This document shows, one piece after another, positions 42,961-55,662 of a stretch of DNA of 64,000 nt. The stretch is from Trichoderma breve (taxonomy: Eukaryota; Ascomycota; Sordariomycetes; Hypocreales; Hypocreaceae): the NCBI RefSeq assembly GCF_028502605.1, contig NC_079237.1, forward strand, positions 682,001 through 746,000, read 5' to 3'. The position numbers were made by a program, and so were the translations under genes. Under the pieces are notes generated by a model. It did not search any database and was not told the origin of the DNA. It worked only from the letters and a program-made list of their open reading frames with translations. Position 1 is the first letter of the stretch. Every line of letters begins with the position of its first letter.

Positions 42961-43860
42961 CTCTGATGCTCGAATGCTGGAACGGAGACGGAGCAGAAAA
43001 AAGCTCCAGATGCGGGGGGAGAGGAATTGGGCTTGAAGCTCTGGAGTTGTTTATCACCCAATGCCGGTCGGCTTGCACATGCTAATTCCTGCAATCGATT
43101 CCGATCCATCCAATCAGGGCCCCATTCTAGCGGAATTGGCTTGTACATGAGGTACCTGTATTTTGGAGCTCCATGTCCTGCTGCAGTTTGGATAGAAGCT
43201 ATTTTATAAGTTGTAGAAGAAGGATCTCACCTTGATATGTTGATTACATGTGAACACAGCATCAATCTTTAGGTTACACTGCATGAGGCGTGCAGCTAGA
43301 TGGCACTGAATGATTATTAAATTCTTCGCATTGGAATGAAGCTGTATTGCATATTTTTTCTCTCCCAATTCCCACCATTTTCTTGGCTCTTGATCTGATC
43401 TGTGCGTTGAGATCGTCAATCTCATCTAGGAACCCCATCTCTTGGCATCCACAGCCTTGCCCATCTCACTCAGCAACACAAGTAAGCCATCCCATAGCCA
43501 CAGTATTACTCATAATCAACAGCAAAAACGGCACTTCTTTTTCACTACACGCTTCTACCAAAATCAATCGATGGTGCGAGAGTTGTCCAACTAACTCCCC
43601 AGCCGCTCAGATTCCATTCCACGCAATGCACTCCGTATTCAGAGTAGAATAATAAAAAGTAAGACAAAGAGAAAAAACAACGCCACCAGCCTTTGGCCGT
43701 ATATTCTTCCAGAATCAATATGTACCCTCCTCGCAGCAATGACTCCCGGCTAACATGTAAAAATATAGAAACGAAAACCGCAAACCGGAATAAACCGCAT
43801 ACATACACAGCCAGCAAAAAAGAAGAAGCACTGACTCGTCTCAGCGAAACATCATGGAAA
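42961..43860. other. Intergenic region, no gene seen
   Basis: The promoter of the Ayr1-type gene and 3' flank of the next gene. Short open frames only, none with a motif. Confidence 0.5.
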
Positions 43861-44820
43861 TCACCTCCTCCCGTGGTCTGTAAAGGGCACATCCCCCTGT
43901 ATCTCAACCGGCCCCGACGACTGCTGCGACGTTGTAGCATCCATCTCAAACACCATGCCCGACGTACTACTCGCAACACTCGCCGTCTGAGGCGGCAACT
44001 CCACGGCGCCCTCCGGAGGCGCATACGGCCCCTTGTACGCGCCCTGCGTCGCATCCCACGTCGCCGCTGAGTACCGGTACGGGTCGGGGCTCTGCAGCGG
44101 CGACACCCACGACGCCCGCTTCGCCTCGGAGAAGGTGCTCGCGATGCCCGGCGACGGCGTCGGTTCGGATAGTGGCGGCTGGCTGCTGAAGCGGGCTTCC
44201 TCGTTGGAATTGGGCAGTAGCATGGGGTTGTACTCCTCGCCTTGGTTCTTGGAGCGGCGGAGCAGGTAGTAGACGAGCCCTGCGATGGCGCCCACACCGC
44301 CAAACGACGCGCCGAGTGCGATGCCGATTGTCGCGCCCGTCGACAGGTTCTCACTGACGGGCGCCGCGGTGCTCGTGCTTGTCGAAGTTGCACTGGTTGT
44401 CGTCGCCGTGGTCGTCGCGCTCGTCGTCGTCGTCGACGTCGTCATTGTTGTTGCCGCCGAGGTCGTCGTCGTGACCTGGCCATTGACAGCTCCGTAGAAG
44501 ACATTCGGAGCCACGTTCAGCGGCGTATTGGAATCCGCACACGCAGAGACCATCGTCTTATACACCGGCACCGCATCCGCCTTGTCGTTCTTGCCAATGC
44601 ATATGGCCGCCAGAATCACAAAGTTTCCCCAATTGCCACACAGACAAGTGTTGAGGTCCATGACGGTGTTGCCGTCGCATTTTGACGTTGTGGCAGCTTG
44701 GCTGAGACAGCTCTGGGCGCCGACGGGATAGAAGGAGAAGTCGGCGTGGACCTCGGCGGCGAGCGCTGGGGCGAGGAGGAAGAAAAGAGAGGTGAAGGCC
44801 CATAGTCGTCTGCGAGGCAT
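43861..44820 (-). CDS. Ser/Thr-rich single-pass plasma-membrane protein
   Basis: A single exon of 319 residues. The Met at 44820 is chosen because it starts a clean signal peptide (MPRRRLWAFTSLFFLLAPAL); an in-frame upstream Met at 44877 would add 19 charged residues. The ectodomain has six cysteines (QSC, SKC, NTCLC, ICIG, ACAD). A Thr/Ser-rich stalk likely to be O-mannosylated is followed by one transmembrane helix (IGIALGASFGGVGAIAGLVY) and an LLRRS stop. The cytoplasmic tail of about 120 residues is rich in Pro, Ser and Tyr. The build is like wall-stress sensors and like the protein encoded at 4128-4895. The Cys pattern is not CFEM or a standard WSC, so the ligand is unknown. Confidence 0.82.
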   Translation of the reverse strand: MPRRRLWAFTSLFFLLAPALAAEVHADFSFYPVGAQSCLSQAATTSKCDGNTVMDLNTCLCGNWGNFVILAAICIGKNDKADAVPVYKTMVSACADSNTPLNVAPNVFYGAVNGQVTTTTSAATTMTTSTTTTSATTTATTTSATSTSTSTAAPVSENLSTGATIGIALGASFGGVGAIAGLVYYLLRRSKNQGEEYNPMLLPNSNEEARFSSQPPLSEPTPSPGIASTFSEAKRASWVSPLQSPDPYRYSAATWDATQGAYKGPYAPPEGAVELPPQTASVASSTSGMVFEMDATTSQQSSGPVEIQGDVPFTDHGRR

Positions 44821-46872
44821 TGCGGCTGTGATTTTGGGGGTTTGTTTTTTTTGTTTTTTGTTTCTCGTAGGATCCAACCTCTCTCCCCGCTGTCCTGGAG
44901 AGTGATAGTTATCGACAGCCTGCCGGGTTGGGTTGTATTGCGTTGGTCTGTCTGTTTTGCCGTTTGTTGGTCCACCCTTGTCTATTTTTGTTTGTATGTC
45001 GTATCTGTATGCAGCAGCTCCAATGCCCGTCGTTGCAATCGTAGAGTCAATGTTTCGTCACGATAAGCTCAGTAGAAGACAAAATAATTGAATATGCAAA
45101 AGGATAAAAACAAAAAAAGAAAAGTCTCCTAAAATTCTGGGCGAGGTTCGTATGTATGGAGTGGATTGGATTGGGCGCAGGTCAAACACGAGGGAGGCGG
45201 TCGCACAGACGGTCCGTGGGACGTCAGATCCAGATTTAGAGTCGTATTACAGGGCAAGAAAACAACCAAGGAGGGTGGATCGCAGATGGAGCCCAGCGGA
45301 AAGTGAAAGTGAAATGAGTGAGAGAGACGGATAAAACAAAAGAGGGATGGAGAGAAGAGAGAGAGAAGAGCCGCAACAGAACAGGGTCAAGGTGGGCGGG
45401 AACACTTCATCAAAAACACCAGACCAGACACGGGACACCGCATAGACTGTGATCCGGCTATATCAATTCCCTCCTGTTACTGTACTTTCCCTTCCCCCAT
45501 ATGCATATGACGGCCAGTTCCCACATTGCCCTGTGGCTGGGGGGACACCTTCGACTTGCCTCTCGCGAATGCCCTCGTCTGCGTTTGCCAATCACGCGGC
45601 GAGCCGCCCAAATTGCAGCCCAGGCTAAGCAAGAAAAGAAGCATGAGCATGAGCACTAAAGGCAACTTTTTCCTCTCCTCTATCCAGAGTATGCAGGGAT
45701 CGTCAGCCGCAGCCCGACGGGGCGCAGGCTCACCCCAGGTCCAGTCAGAGGCCAGAGAAGAGATACGGAGCAAAAAGACAAGGAATAAGAGTAGTAGAGT
45801 GCCAATTTTAGCACCATTGGGCTGCTTCTGCTTGCTGCTTGTCCACTTTCTTTCTGGGAACAACCCAAGCCGAACGAAATGTTCCGCACCTTGTGCACCC
45901 TTCCTTCTCCTTTTGTTTATTTTCCGCCATCTGCGCCGTCTCTGATCTCCTCGATGATTTCTTCAATTCATTTTCTTCTTCATTTACACTGCTATTTGAT
46001 TGAATGTTGACTGAGTAGCCATCTAGTGTACTATGTGACCTCGACTTATACAACCACTTACAGAATGAACAACAAACATGTGATTCACAAAAAAAGGAGC
46101 TACTCTGCTCTGCTCTGCTCTGCTCTGTAAGATCTCCAGCAACCCATCTATTAATACACTCGGCACGGAGTGGTTCCTCTCGGAAACAACCACACCCAGC
46201 AAACCCCCTGCCCTACCCTGCTACTGCTAGTCTTAGCTCGCCGCCTTGTTCTGGAGCTGTCAGCATTCTGATGTGATCCAAAACGGGGGTCGCCAACCCC
46301 GCCAATTTCGACAAAAGGTCTTACTGAGCCACCTGGAAGACAACAGAGCCGTTCTTACTGAGCCACTTGGAAAAAACCGTTCTGGTAAAGTTTGTGGCGA
46401 GTGTTGCCTTGATCGCTAGTTGCCATATATAGACCGCTCATCCATTACCAAGTTAGTTGTAAAAGGATCGAGGCAAAACACACCCCATTCGCATCATAGA
46501 CTTAAAAAACACAAAAATCATGTTTATTTTTAAATTACTCAGCTTGCAGGAACTGAACTGGATTAAGAAAAGAAAACCAACGTGTCATCTGACATCAGCA
46601 CTCTTTCAAATCCAACAAAGAGCCCAAAATTCTTGTTTATGCGTTTCAGTCCCATAATTTCCCTTCTAGATGAGAGGTGGAACCTGTTCTGGGGTTCACA
46701 CTCATGCCGGCTACATCAAAATGCCGTAGAGTCACAGCGAGTCACACTTTGTCACACAATTTTCTTCAGGTTTATTGATTGGCGCAAGGATGCGCAGGAA
46801 ACAAACAAAAGTTACATCGCCAACATCAAGCAGAAACGTGAAACTCGTTAAATTCAGATAAACTACTATCGT
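44821..46872. other. Two-kilobase intergenic region with microsatellite
   Basis: Overlapping open frames at 45477-45945 on both strands contain hydrophobic runs but no family motif and are not called. A CTCTG array is at 46103-46127, and a 19-bp direct repeat (CTTACTGAGCCAC-TGGAA) occurs at 46320-46338 and 46354-46372. Confidence 0.5.
46103..46127. repeat. CTCTG microsatellite (five units)
   Basis: Five perfect copies of CTCTG in a row. Confidence 0.95.
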
Positions 46873-48609
46873 CTAACCACCCGCCAAGTCGCGGTAATAG
46901 TAGTGCTTCTGGTTGTTCATCTTCTTACCATATGAGTACTCCGTCTTCCTAGCCCGGTAGTGCTCCAGGTCTCGGTTGCGCTGCATGTCCTTGCGTGCCA
47001 CGCGCTTCTTCTCGTCAGAGACGCCAGCCATGCCAATAGCACCACGAGGCGCCATCTCACGTCTGCGGTTCTTGATGAGGGCGACTTGGTTCTCGCTGTT
47101 GGGCTCGACACCCTCCTCGTTCCGCGCGGCTTCAAGCAGCAACTGCTCTGAACGCTCTTCCTCCGAAGGGTGGTTGTACAGGTTCTGGCGGTAGTATTTG
47201 TTGAGGGAACGGTGACCGACGGATCTGCCCGACGGCAGATGCAGCTCGTACTCGTCGTAGAAGGCTGCGTGGGTGTGCTTGTGAGCCTTGGAGTGCCATC
47301 CGTCTGCTTGGTGGTGATTTCGAGGGTCGTTTGTGCTGTGGTGAGAATGTTTGCTCAACCGCTCATACTGGTGGATGTGACCTTCCGCGGGGACGGCAGT
47401 CAAGTCTTCAGAGTCAAGGGAAGAAGCTGAGCTGTCAGTCTCCCAGCCATCTCCATCTTCTCCCTCCTCCAGCTCCTCTCCCTCAGGGCCAGTGGCCTTG
47501 GTCTCTCGTCGTGCGCCCAGCTTGGCCCCACCATTGCCGTCTTCGGTTGAGGCGCTGTCCGACTCTTCGTCGTCGTCCTCTCCATCTGAGTAGGTACTTC
47601 TGAAATCGTAGTAGTCGCCAATTGCAAGTTGATCCTCCTCTGTGTCGTACGGAATCTTGCAGTGGCCCTTGTCTCTCATGTGGGTCTGCACAGCAAAGAG
47701 GTTGTTCTTGAACTTGCCACAGCTGATACACTGATGGTCCTCTCCAATTCTTTCTTGTAGATACCCGATGAGGCCCTCCAAGTTGACCATGTATGTCTTT
47801 TCTGGAATAAACATTCCGTGGAAGCGTTCCATGTGCTGTACGTTGAGAGGAGGTGAGGCGGATTCGTAGTTGCAGAAAACACATGTTCCCAAAGTCCAGA
47901 CTCGCTCAGATCCAGACTGTACCGGGGTAGGTGTAGATTCGGTGCCAGTAGTTTCGCTCTCAGAAGCGGGGTGGGGAACTGCTGGTCTCTTGACGGGCGA
48001 GGGTCGCTGTTCAGTCACCTTTGCCTTTTGGAGACCTTCAATCACTTGGTTGAACTCATCCTCGGCGGCAGAGTCCACATCCTCATCCTCGTCAGCAGCA
48101 GAGGCCGGCTCTCCGAGAGAAAATGTCGAGCTCATGACAGAAGTTGTTTCGTCATCATGTTTCTTGGCCGGGTTGGCCTTGTTTTGCTTGTGTTTCTGGC
48201 TCAGCAAGTGATTCCGGTAGGCGTTTTCGCTGTAATATGTCTTGCCACACGGTTCACAGGCACGCTCAAACATGGCCTTGTCAGCTTCGGCAGTGGTGTC
48301 AGCACGAGCCTGGAGGACTTTTTCGGTGAAGATTTCGGCGGTGATGGGAGGCAAAGAGGCAACTCGTCGCTTCAGGTTGTATCGGCTAAAATTGTCATGT
48401 CAGAGACGGAGAAACAAGACAGCAGGAGCAGCAACAGCAGAGGTCTCCCTCCGCCGGCTCCTCCGGAACCAGAACCGCACTCACTGCCAGTCACTCTTCA
48501 TGTGAGCTTTTTGAAGGTCGATATTGCGATAGGCGACCTGACAAGAGTTGCACGTGTAAGGATGCGAACTCGAGGTCTGCCCCGCGGCGGCGGGCTGGAC
48601 GCTCGCCAT
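46873..48609 (-). CDS. rei1: 60S ribosome biogenesis zinc-finger protein REI1
   Basis: Two exons (48485-48609, 46873-48385; 99-bp intron) give 545 residues. The splice joins HMKSDW-HRYNLKRRVASLPP, completing the first finger YTCNSCQVAYRNIDLQKAH. Further C2H2 fingers are CEPCGKTYYSENAYRNH, CVFCNYESASPPLNVQHMER and CISCGKFKNNLFAVQTHMRD. The fingers are separated by acidic linkers. The C-terminus carries LHLPSGRSVGHRSLNKYYRQ and ends with a basic KMNNQKHYYYRDLAGG. All are marks of REI1/ZNF622. Rei1 acts in the cytoplasm on pre-60S particles: it probes the exit tunnel with its C-terminus and helps release and recycle Arx1-Alb1. It is divergently transcribed from the HUL4-type gene. Confidence 0.96.
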
Positions 48610-49498
48610 GATGGAAAAAAAATTCGGTAGGACCAGTCGCGATAGGTTTCTTAACAGATCGAGTCTGCTATATCGGTGGAATAGGGAGTCGAAGCCCTTA
48701 TAAAGCCCGGGGAAGCCAGCATGCGTGACTCGACGGCCGGCGATGTTTTGCAAGAATTATTAATTCTGGTGGAAGTTTTTGAGTGGCGGGGGCATCTGAC
48801 GTATTATCTTGCGAGCGCTTGCCAAGGGTGGGTCGTGCCCTGCATCTGCATTTTTCTGCAGGCGATGTGATACGGCAAAGCAAAATTCCTGGTTGGCGCT
48901 GCAAGCGGGTACTCGAGCGGTACTTTGCACGCCTGTGGTCATGGGGGGCGCTTCCCTCGAAGCCCACGGCGGCCGTTGACGTGACGCCCTAACAGCGCCC
49001 CAGCATGCCATCTGCCGGGTGCAGATAGCGCTGGCGGTATTGCTGTCGTGCGCTGAAACTCAGATCCAGGCCTGGGGGTGGGCTGTGGCGGCCCAACTAG
49101 GACGGAGTACCTTGGCAGTACCTGGTAGCAGCGAGGTAGTGTATACTTCAGATAGCAACAGACTCGGCGAGCAAAACAGTGCAAAACAATTCGATACGAG
49201 ACGTCTCATGAGGTAGCCGGTACTCGTGCCGCAGCTCTCCGGGGGCGCAGCTAAGCAACTGGCCGTGCTCCCTCCCCACTGCCGTCACTTTCAGCCTTGC
49301 TCATCTCCGTCCGTTGTCAAACCAGCCGCCACCAACCTGGAACCTTTGCCTCTCCATCCCTACGCGCATCATATCCATCGTCTCCTGCTCCAAAATCATC
49401 GTCCAACGCCGCATCGTGTCGCCTTCAGCCTCGCCAGCGATTCCTCTCAAAGCATGGGCTGTTGATTTGCTCTCACCACAGCGGCTCCCTCGTCAGCC
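48610..49498. other. Divergent promoter region between REI1 and HUL4 genes
   Basis: 0.9 kb, GC-rich, with no supportable gene. It should carry both promoters. Confidence 0.5.
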
Positions 49499-52400
49499 AT
49501 GAGCATGAGCGCGCCGCAAAAGACGTCCTCGTCAGCAAGGGGCCTCGAGCCCGGCCATGCCGCCGAAGCCCGCCTCCGGGGCCCCTCCGAAGCAAACGGG
49601 GAGCTGGATCTGCTTGCCGGGCTCTGGCAGGTGGCTCCATTCCCTCGCCTTCCAGCCGATGCACCGGCCGAGCTCAACGACTATGTCCAGCATGTCGAGA
49701 ATCCCCGTCGCGTCTATGCCATCCATCGAGCCAGCCGTCGTCACGACTTCCAGCATCTCGTCGACAAGTATGTCTTGTCACTGTCCCTCTGATGCCCTTC
49801 TATTTGGTCCCGTTTGGTTCTGTTTGCGCCGTCACAGATATGCTAACGTCCTGTCTTTGTTATAACGCAGATACATCTCCCAACTGCGAAGTGGCTGTGG
49901 TTCATCGAATTGCTCGACGGCTACCTGCTTCACCTGCCGCAAGCGCCTCGCTGGCAAGGCACCCATCCGCAGATATAATCCGACAAGTGCCAGAACACTA
50001 GCAGTGTACCTTGCCAGTCAAGATAATCCAGAGGCCGGCCTCTGTCCCTATCTCGGCTCACCCAGAGAGATCCCTCCTGCTCTCAATAGCCTCATCTTTT
50101 CTACTCGGCCTTCACCATCCCAGCACAACACCCGCAGGCCTTCCGACAGCCAGACAGCATCCCGGCGGAAACCAAGCGTTGGGGTTGCTACTAAGTCTCC
50201 CGTTTCTCCTACCACAACAAGATCCCGCTCGTCGTCTTTAGATAAGCAACACTCGAGCAATCAGCACAGCGAAACTAAGAATGACGATGCTGCTACGCGG
50301 CCCGGGCAGCTACCGGCCTCTCATATCAGTGTTACAGAAAAGGCAACCCAAAAAGACTACAGGTCGTTTGCAGTGGCTACCTTTGGCACTGTCGCATTCA
50401 AGATGCTGGAATGGCTTACACCGCAGGCGATTGAGGCCATGACGGACAAGTTCTCCGAGCTGGGTGGTCTTCGACAGAATACTAACAGTACTACCACTGA
50501 TACTATTGCTGCTGCTGCCACTGCCGGCTCAGCCAGCACTGAGCAGGCTACAAGTTCGCAGACACGCCACTCCCAAACGCATCAGGCCGTACCTCCACCA
50601 GCCGCTCAACCTAAACGAAACAAGACTTCAAAGCCAGCTAGAACCTCGAGCCAAGATATAGTCGAACCACCAACACCGGCGAAGGATGTGTCATCCAGAC
50701 CTAAGAGAAATTCCAAGCCGACTCTTCGTTCTTCTCCATCCAAATCCAACAACAGGAGGGCCATGGATCCTGTCGCCATTTCAGCAGGAAGCGAAGAGGC
50801 TAAGCCAACCTCACGACCTCCAAGTTTGAATGGCTTCTACCCCGACAAGTTGGCTCGCGCTGGCAAGACCTCGCCTGCCATCATTACTCGTGGTGTTCCA
50901 GAAATACCATCGAAGCCTGCCTTTTTTGAAAATTTGTCTGCTCCCACTCCCACTGCCCCATCGACCACGGTGGAAGATGTCGAATCAGGATCCTCTGATA
51001 CGGAGACTATTGATGAGAGAGAGACGCCGAGTAGCACTCCTCCGGCCATCAAAAGTGAACATGTCGACACACAGACTAAGCCGAGGCCCATATCGCCGCT
51101 TCCGGAGGTAGATTTCCCCTCGGCCAAGTTTCTACTACCTCAATCTCTATCGGCTTTGAATGTCGAGCTTGTCGATTTTATATGTGATGTTTTTCAAGAG
51201 GATAATACATACGAACGCCATTTTTTCGGGCCTTTGGAATCTCATGCCTCATATCCCGTCCCCCAGAATCCATCAAGAAAGTTGGCTAGACGGCGATCAA
51301 TATCCCGTACCACCTCCCCTAGTCAGTGGAAGGCCTTCAACGAACAGGCCCTCTTCACCGTCCTGAGTGACCCTCACTCCCTCGTTCGGTCCTTCTCCCG
51401 AGATGGCAAGCTGTATGACTCGCAGACGCTATTCTACTGCATGCTTCGGATGACTCGTGCTGCGCCAACCCTCGTCCTTCACAGCCTTTGGATGGCAGCC
51501 GAGTCTTTATTCACAACACCAAGGTCTTTTCAAGCCTCACAATCTCGTCCCTCGAGGACACTGCCAAAAGGCCGAAAACCGCTATCGGATTTCGAAGCCG
51601 GCTGCGTCGTATCAGTCTGTCTCCATGCTCTCGTTGCTGTGGCACCTTTCGTCTCAGACTCTAAGACTCTGTACGACATGTCGCGCATACGATCTACGGG
51701 GCTAACACTGGGCGGCAACAGCCTCTCCGCAAGGCAGCCGCAGGCCATATGTCTCGAGTATGAGGATGTCTTTTCAAACGACAACGCCATCAGACTGGCA
51801 CGCCGTGTCTTCTCTGCCGTGTCTGCTCGTCGATCCCTAGCTACTTTGATGCGCATGGATGGCAAGACCAAGACCGGTCAGTTGGACATACTCCAGCCAC
51901 TTCTCGGCCAGCTCGACCTTGTGCACTCAGGACCACTCCGAATTTTGGAGTTTGCGCAAGCCGAGCGTCTGTTGCACGAGACCCGCGTTCCTACTCTCTT
52001 GCTGGACTGGGCGAGGACGGTCCTCTATCACGAGTGGGATGGAAACCCCGAGGTTCTATGCGGCGGTGCCTTTCACGGGGCGCTGTCTTTAATTTCCACC
52101 ATGTGTAAGTCATTTTTGTCATCCCCAGAGTCTCTTATGCACGCTAACAAGAACACAGACCAAAACAGATCCAGACTCCTCCTGGGAGACATTCAATTCC
52201 GGGCCGACTATTTCTCAGAACGCCTAGACACCATGGAGATGCCGGTAACATGGGCTGAATCCGACTCCCCGCGGAATAAGGGACACATGCTCGACTACCC
52301 CTATCTCTTCAGCCCGGAATGTCTCGTCACCTTCTTTAGATCCATCAACTTTGCAAAGATGAGCCGGATGTTCGAAGAGAGTAGCTCGCTCAAGACGAGA

Positions 52401-53636
52401 ATGAGCGCTATTGTCGACCCTGGTAGTCTTGTTGCCAACCCTCACCATAAGATAGTGTTGCAGGATATGTTGAGGGTGGCATCGTCCAAGTACCTTGTGC
52501 TGGATATTGGTCGTGACAATGTCTTGAGAGATGCCTTTGATCAGCTGTGGAGGCGAGAACGACGCGAGCTTCTGCGTCCTCTCAAGGTCCACCTCGGCGA
52601 GCAGAGCGGAGAAGAAGGATTCGATTCGGGTGGCGTACAGCAGGAATTCTTCCGTGTAGCCATTGCCGAGTGTATGGACCCCAAATACGGTGCTTTCTCC
52701 ATCGATGACCGAACGCGCATGGCATGGTTCGTTCCCGGCTCGGTTGTGGAGGAGTGGAAGTTTGAGTTGATGGGCGTTCTCGTATCCCTGGCGGTATACA
52801 ACGGCCTTACACTTCCCGTCACCTTCCCCAGAGCTCTATACCGGAAATTACTAGGCGAGCCGGTGGAAGAGCTCTACCACATTGCAGACGGTTGGCCTGC
52901 ACTAGCCAGTGGGTTAATGAGTCTCTTGGAGTGGAACGAGAAAGATGGCGCGGTGGAAGACATCTTTGCGCGGACTTATGAGTTCTCCGTGTCCAACATT
53001 GGGGGCAATGTAACACGAGAAATGACCAAGGATATGGTCCAGTGGCCGCAGAATCTCGACTGGCAAATGCGCGTCAACATTCCCGAAGAATCAGTCGACG
53101 AGCGAGAGGCGCCGCTCGTGACCAACGAAAACCGCGACCAGTATGTGAGCGACTACATCCGCTACCTAACTGACGTGTCTGTCAGACCGCAGTACGAGGC
53201 ATTTGAGCGTGGCTTCAATAGCTGTCTCGAGTACAAGTCGCTCTCCCTGTTGAGCCCCCAGATTCTGCAGTCCCTTGTCGAGGGCGTGCAGGAGATTGAC
53301 ATTTCGGAGCTTCGACGATATACTCGTTACGTTGGGTGGGATGCATCCCACCACACGGTTCGAGACTTCTGGTCCATTGTTAAGCGCTATGATGATAGGA
53401 TGAAGCGCAAGCTTTTGGAATTTGTCACCGCTTCGGACCGCGTCCCCGTCGGGGGCATGCGCAACCTGCAGTTTGTGGTGCAGAGAAACGGTGATGGTGA
53501 AGATAGTGGGAATCGTTTGCCCACGGCGTACACATGTTACGGGACGCTCCTTTTACCGGATTATAGGGATAAGGACATGTTGAGGCAGCGACTTAATATG
53601 GCGCTGGAAAATGCCCAGGGATTCGGCTTTGCATAA
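49499..53636 (+). CDS. hul4: HECT-type E3 ubiquitin ligase (HUL4-like)
   Basis: Three exons (49499-49767, 49871-52104, 52159-53636) give 1,326 residues. The first join restores HLVDK-YISQLRSGCGSSNC and then CFTCRKRL, an AZUL-type zinc finger of UBE3A-like ligases at about 98-112. The 54-bp second intron is in phase and its GTAAGT, GCTAAC and ACAG signals argue that it is removed. Residues of about 130-430 are Ser/Thr/Pro-rich and disordered. The C-terminal HECT domain (last 350 residues) includes SGEEGFDSGGVQQEFFR, NGLTLPVTFP and LPTAYTCYGTLLLPDY, whose Cys at about 1294 forms the ubiquitin thioester. Yeast Hul4 is a HECT ligase linked to turnover of unassembled or misfolded proteins; specificity here is inferred. 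The exact N-terminal Met is uncertain. Confidence 0.93.
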
Positions 53637-53969
53637 AAGGGGGGCAAGCCTCGACTCTTTTTTCATTTGTTTCAAGCGGGCTTTTCATTGCTGTTACTTT
53701 TATCTATACAAGCGTTCAAGTTTGGCAATTGGGATTAAAGCGATCATGAGGGTTTAGAATTTGTGCTGGAAGCAAGTTTATTGATTGCATTGGGTACTCG
53801 CGAGCTTCTATCTATACCTATCTATTATATACTCATTTGTATATATATACGCAGCCGGTCTGAGAAATATTCTTTTGTTCTTCTTTTTTTGGAAACGCTC
53901 TTTGCCGCTTACATGGACCAGACTGCACAATTTTTGTAATGTAACCAAACATATGACATTCTATTCACC
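53637..53969. other. Short intergenic region between convergent genes
   Basis: Terminators of the HUL4-type and AlkB-type genes. AT-rich; no gene. Confidence 0.5.
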
Positions 53970-55123
53970 TCATCTCATCTGTCTCACGTTTAGGTTGATT
54001 CTCTTGTTTTCCATCCAGCCCTTCCACTGATCAAACTCGCCATCTTCTCCGGCGGGCCAATTTGCTAGATAGTCGGGACATGTGCCCTTCATGACCTTTG
54101 GCACGCCGTGCCATGCGTAGCGCGACTCCTTGGTCATGTAGATGGCGTCTCCGGAGCGAAGTCTTAGTAGAAGATATTTCTTCTTCTCTTCGTCTTTGTC
54201 TTGTTCTGATTCGTGGTCTTGGTCTTGTTCGTCGTTGGCGCTGCGGCTGGGGGCAATCATGAAGAGACAGTCGCATCCAAAGCTTAAACTGACGAGACCT
54301 TTGTCAATCTCTTCACTGACGTCTCTATGCATCATCATCGTATCCCCCGGCGTGTAAAAATTGACAATAGCAGCCTGAGCAAGCGTCTCCGGAAACAAAG
54401 CCTTTAAAAACGAAGCCAAATCATCTGGGAAGCCAGGTGGAGGGGCTTCTGGATACACACGATTCGTCCAGTCATACTGTCCGCCAAGAGTGACCCAATG
54501 GAGACGCCGCTGGAGAACTTGCTTGATGGAAAGGGGGTTGTGGACGGCGGGATCCTTGGGGAGGAATGTTGGTGGAGAGTCTGGGGATAGGGAGAAGAAG
54601 GAGGATGAGGGGGGAGGGTAGGGGAGGGAGTAGTGGAGGTGGAGGTTTGTTTGGTGGGTTGGGTTGCTGAGGTCGCGGTGGATCATTGTGTTGAGGAGGT
54701 GGGTTTGGATGGAGGGGGGGAGGAGGGAGGGGAGGATGAGGAGGCCTGGGAATGAGTTTGTTAGTTTATTACAGTGGATGAATAGATGAGTTTGGAGGTA
54801 TTGTAAATGTAAATCATGACTCGAGTAGTGCAGTAGAGAGACAAACCTGGAAGCAAAGGATGATATAAGATAGGAGCATCGCCATCATTAGCGGCCTCTT
54901 TCGCAAACTCGGGTCCCAAGTGAGAAAACGCCTCTGATATCTGCGATCGCGGGATATGTCCCGACACACAGAATCCGCTCTGCTCGATAGGAAGCCGGGG
55001 ATCGTCGAGCGGTATCTCTTTGAGGAGGACGTTTTGGTCGAGGCGCGAAAAGTATTTCCATTCGGCCTTCATTTGGTTCGAGGGCTGCTCGTGGGCGTCG
55101 AGGTCGAGGGCGCCCGGGGCCAT
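53970..55123 (-). CDS. AlkB-family Fe(II)/2-oxoglutarate dioxygenase
   Basis: Two exons (54847-55123, 53970-54745; 101-bp intron) give 350 residues. The join reads LYHPLLPG-LLILPSLLPPSIQT. Iron ligands are His and Asp in MMMHRDVSEE and the distal His in YAWHGVPKV. The 2-oxoglutarate-binding Arg pair is RINLNVRQMR at the C-terminus. The substrate-recognition strand VNFYTPGDTMM is present. The closest subgroup is ALKBH1-like. Members demethylate DNA, tRNA or other nucleic acids; which applies cannot be told here. An insert of about 20 residues of Asp/Glu/Gln (DEQDQDHESEQDKDEE) breaks the jelly-roll between SFGCDCLFMIAP and LLLRLRSGDAIYM and is probably a disordered loop. Confidence 0.92.
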
Positions 55124-55662
55124 GATTTATATTTTGTGGAGGTTGTTGGTGTAAGTGCGTCTTGTGTGAAGATGATGGATGAGATGTGGGAGTGAGCGGG
55201 TGGGTGAGTGAGATTTGGAATGAGTTTGACTCTCACTCATGTGTTGAATGAATGAACATGATCTGATGCATTCATTTTGCCTACCCTAGGCGGATTTTTT
55301 GCTGTACCAGTTAGGTTAGTGTCTTGTGCTGATTTATTCGACACTGTGTTGGGCTAAATGGTACCCCATAGAATCATGATATTATCCCCAATGCTCTCTT
55401 TAAATTATTATAATACTGCAAACAGAAGTCTGAAAACTCTTGGAAATAAATGCCAGTATCTCATTTTATCAACTATATATCTATATTTGGTTCAAGCTAT
55501 TATCTTGTTGACCTTCAATTCTTTATTCCGGTTCAGACAAGTCATAGTGGGGCCACCCTGTATTTTCACGCACACAGTCAAATAACTTCCAGGTTGCTTC
55601 AACCTCATCTCTCAAACAAGCTCAACGTCACTAAACAAACTCACACCAAACATTATTTTACA
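55124..55662. other. Divergent promoter region, AlkB-type and EngB-type genes
   Basis: 0.54 kb, AT-rich, shared by the two divergent genes. No gene is seen. Confidence 0.5.

Noticed and set aside
43545..44393. Arg-rich 282-codon frame overlapping the Ser/Thr-rich membrane protein
   Set aside because: Same-strand alternate frame with Arg-biased composition and no motif; the overlapping frame has signal peptide, stalk and membrane helix.
45477..45945. Overlapping frames on both strands with hydrophobic runs
   Set aside because: No signal peptide in good context, no family motif, and both strands are equally open, which indicates composition bias.
52105..52158. Treating the 54 bp in the HUL4-type gene as coding
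   Set aside because: It is in frame and free of stops, but GTAAGT, GCTAAC and ACAG signals are present and removal restores the expected MYQNRSRLLLGD sequence.
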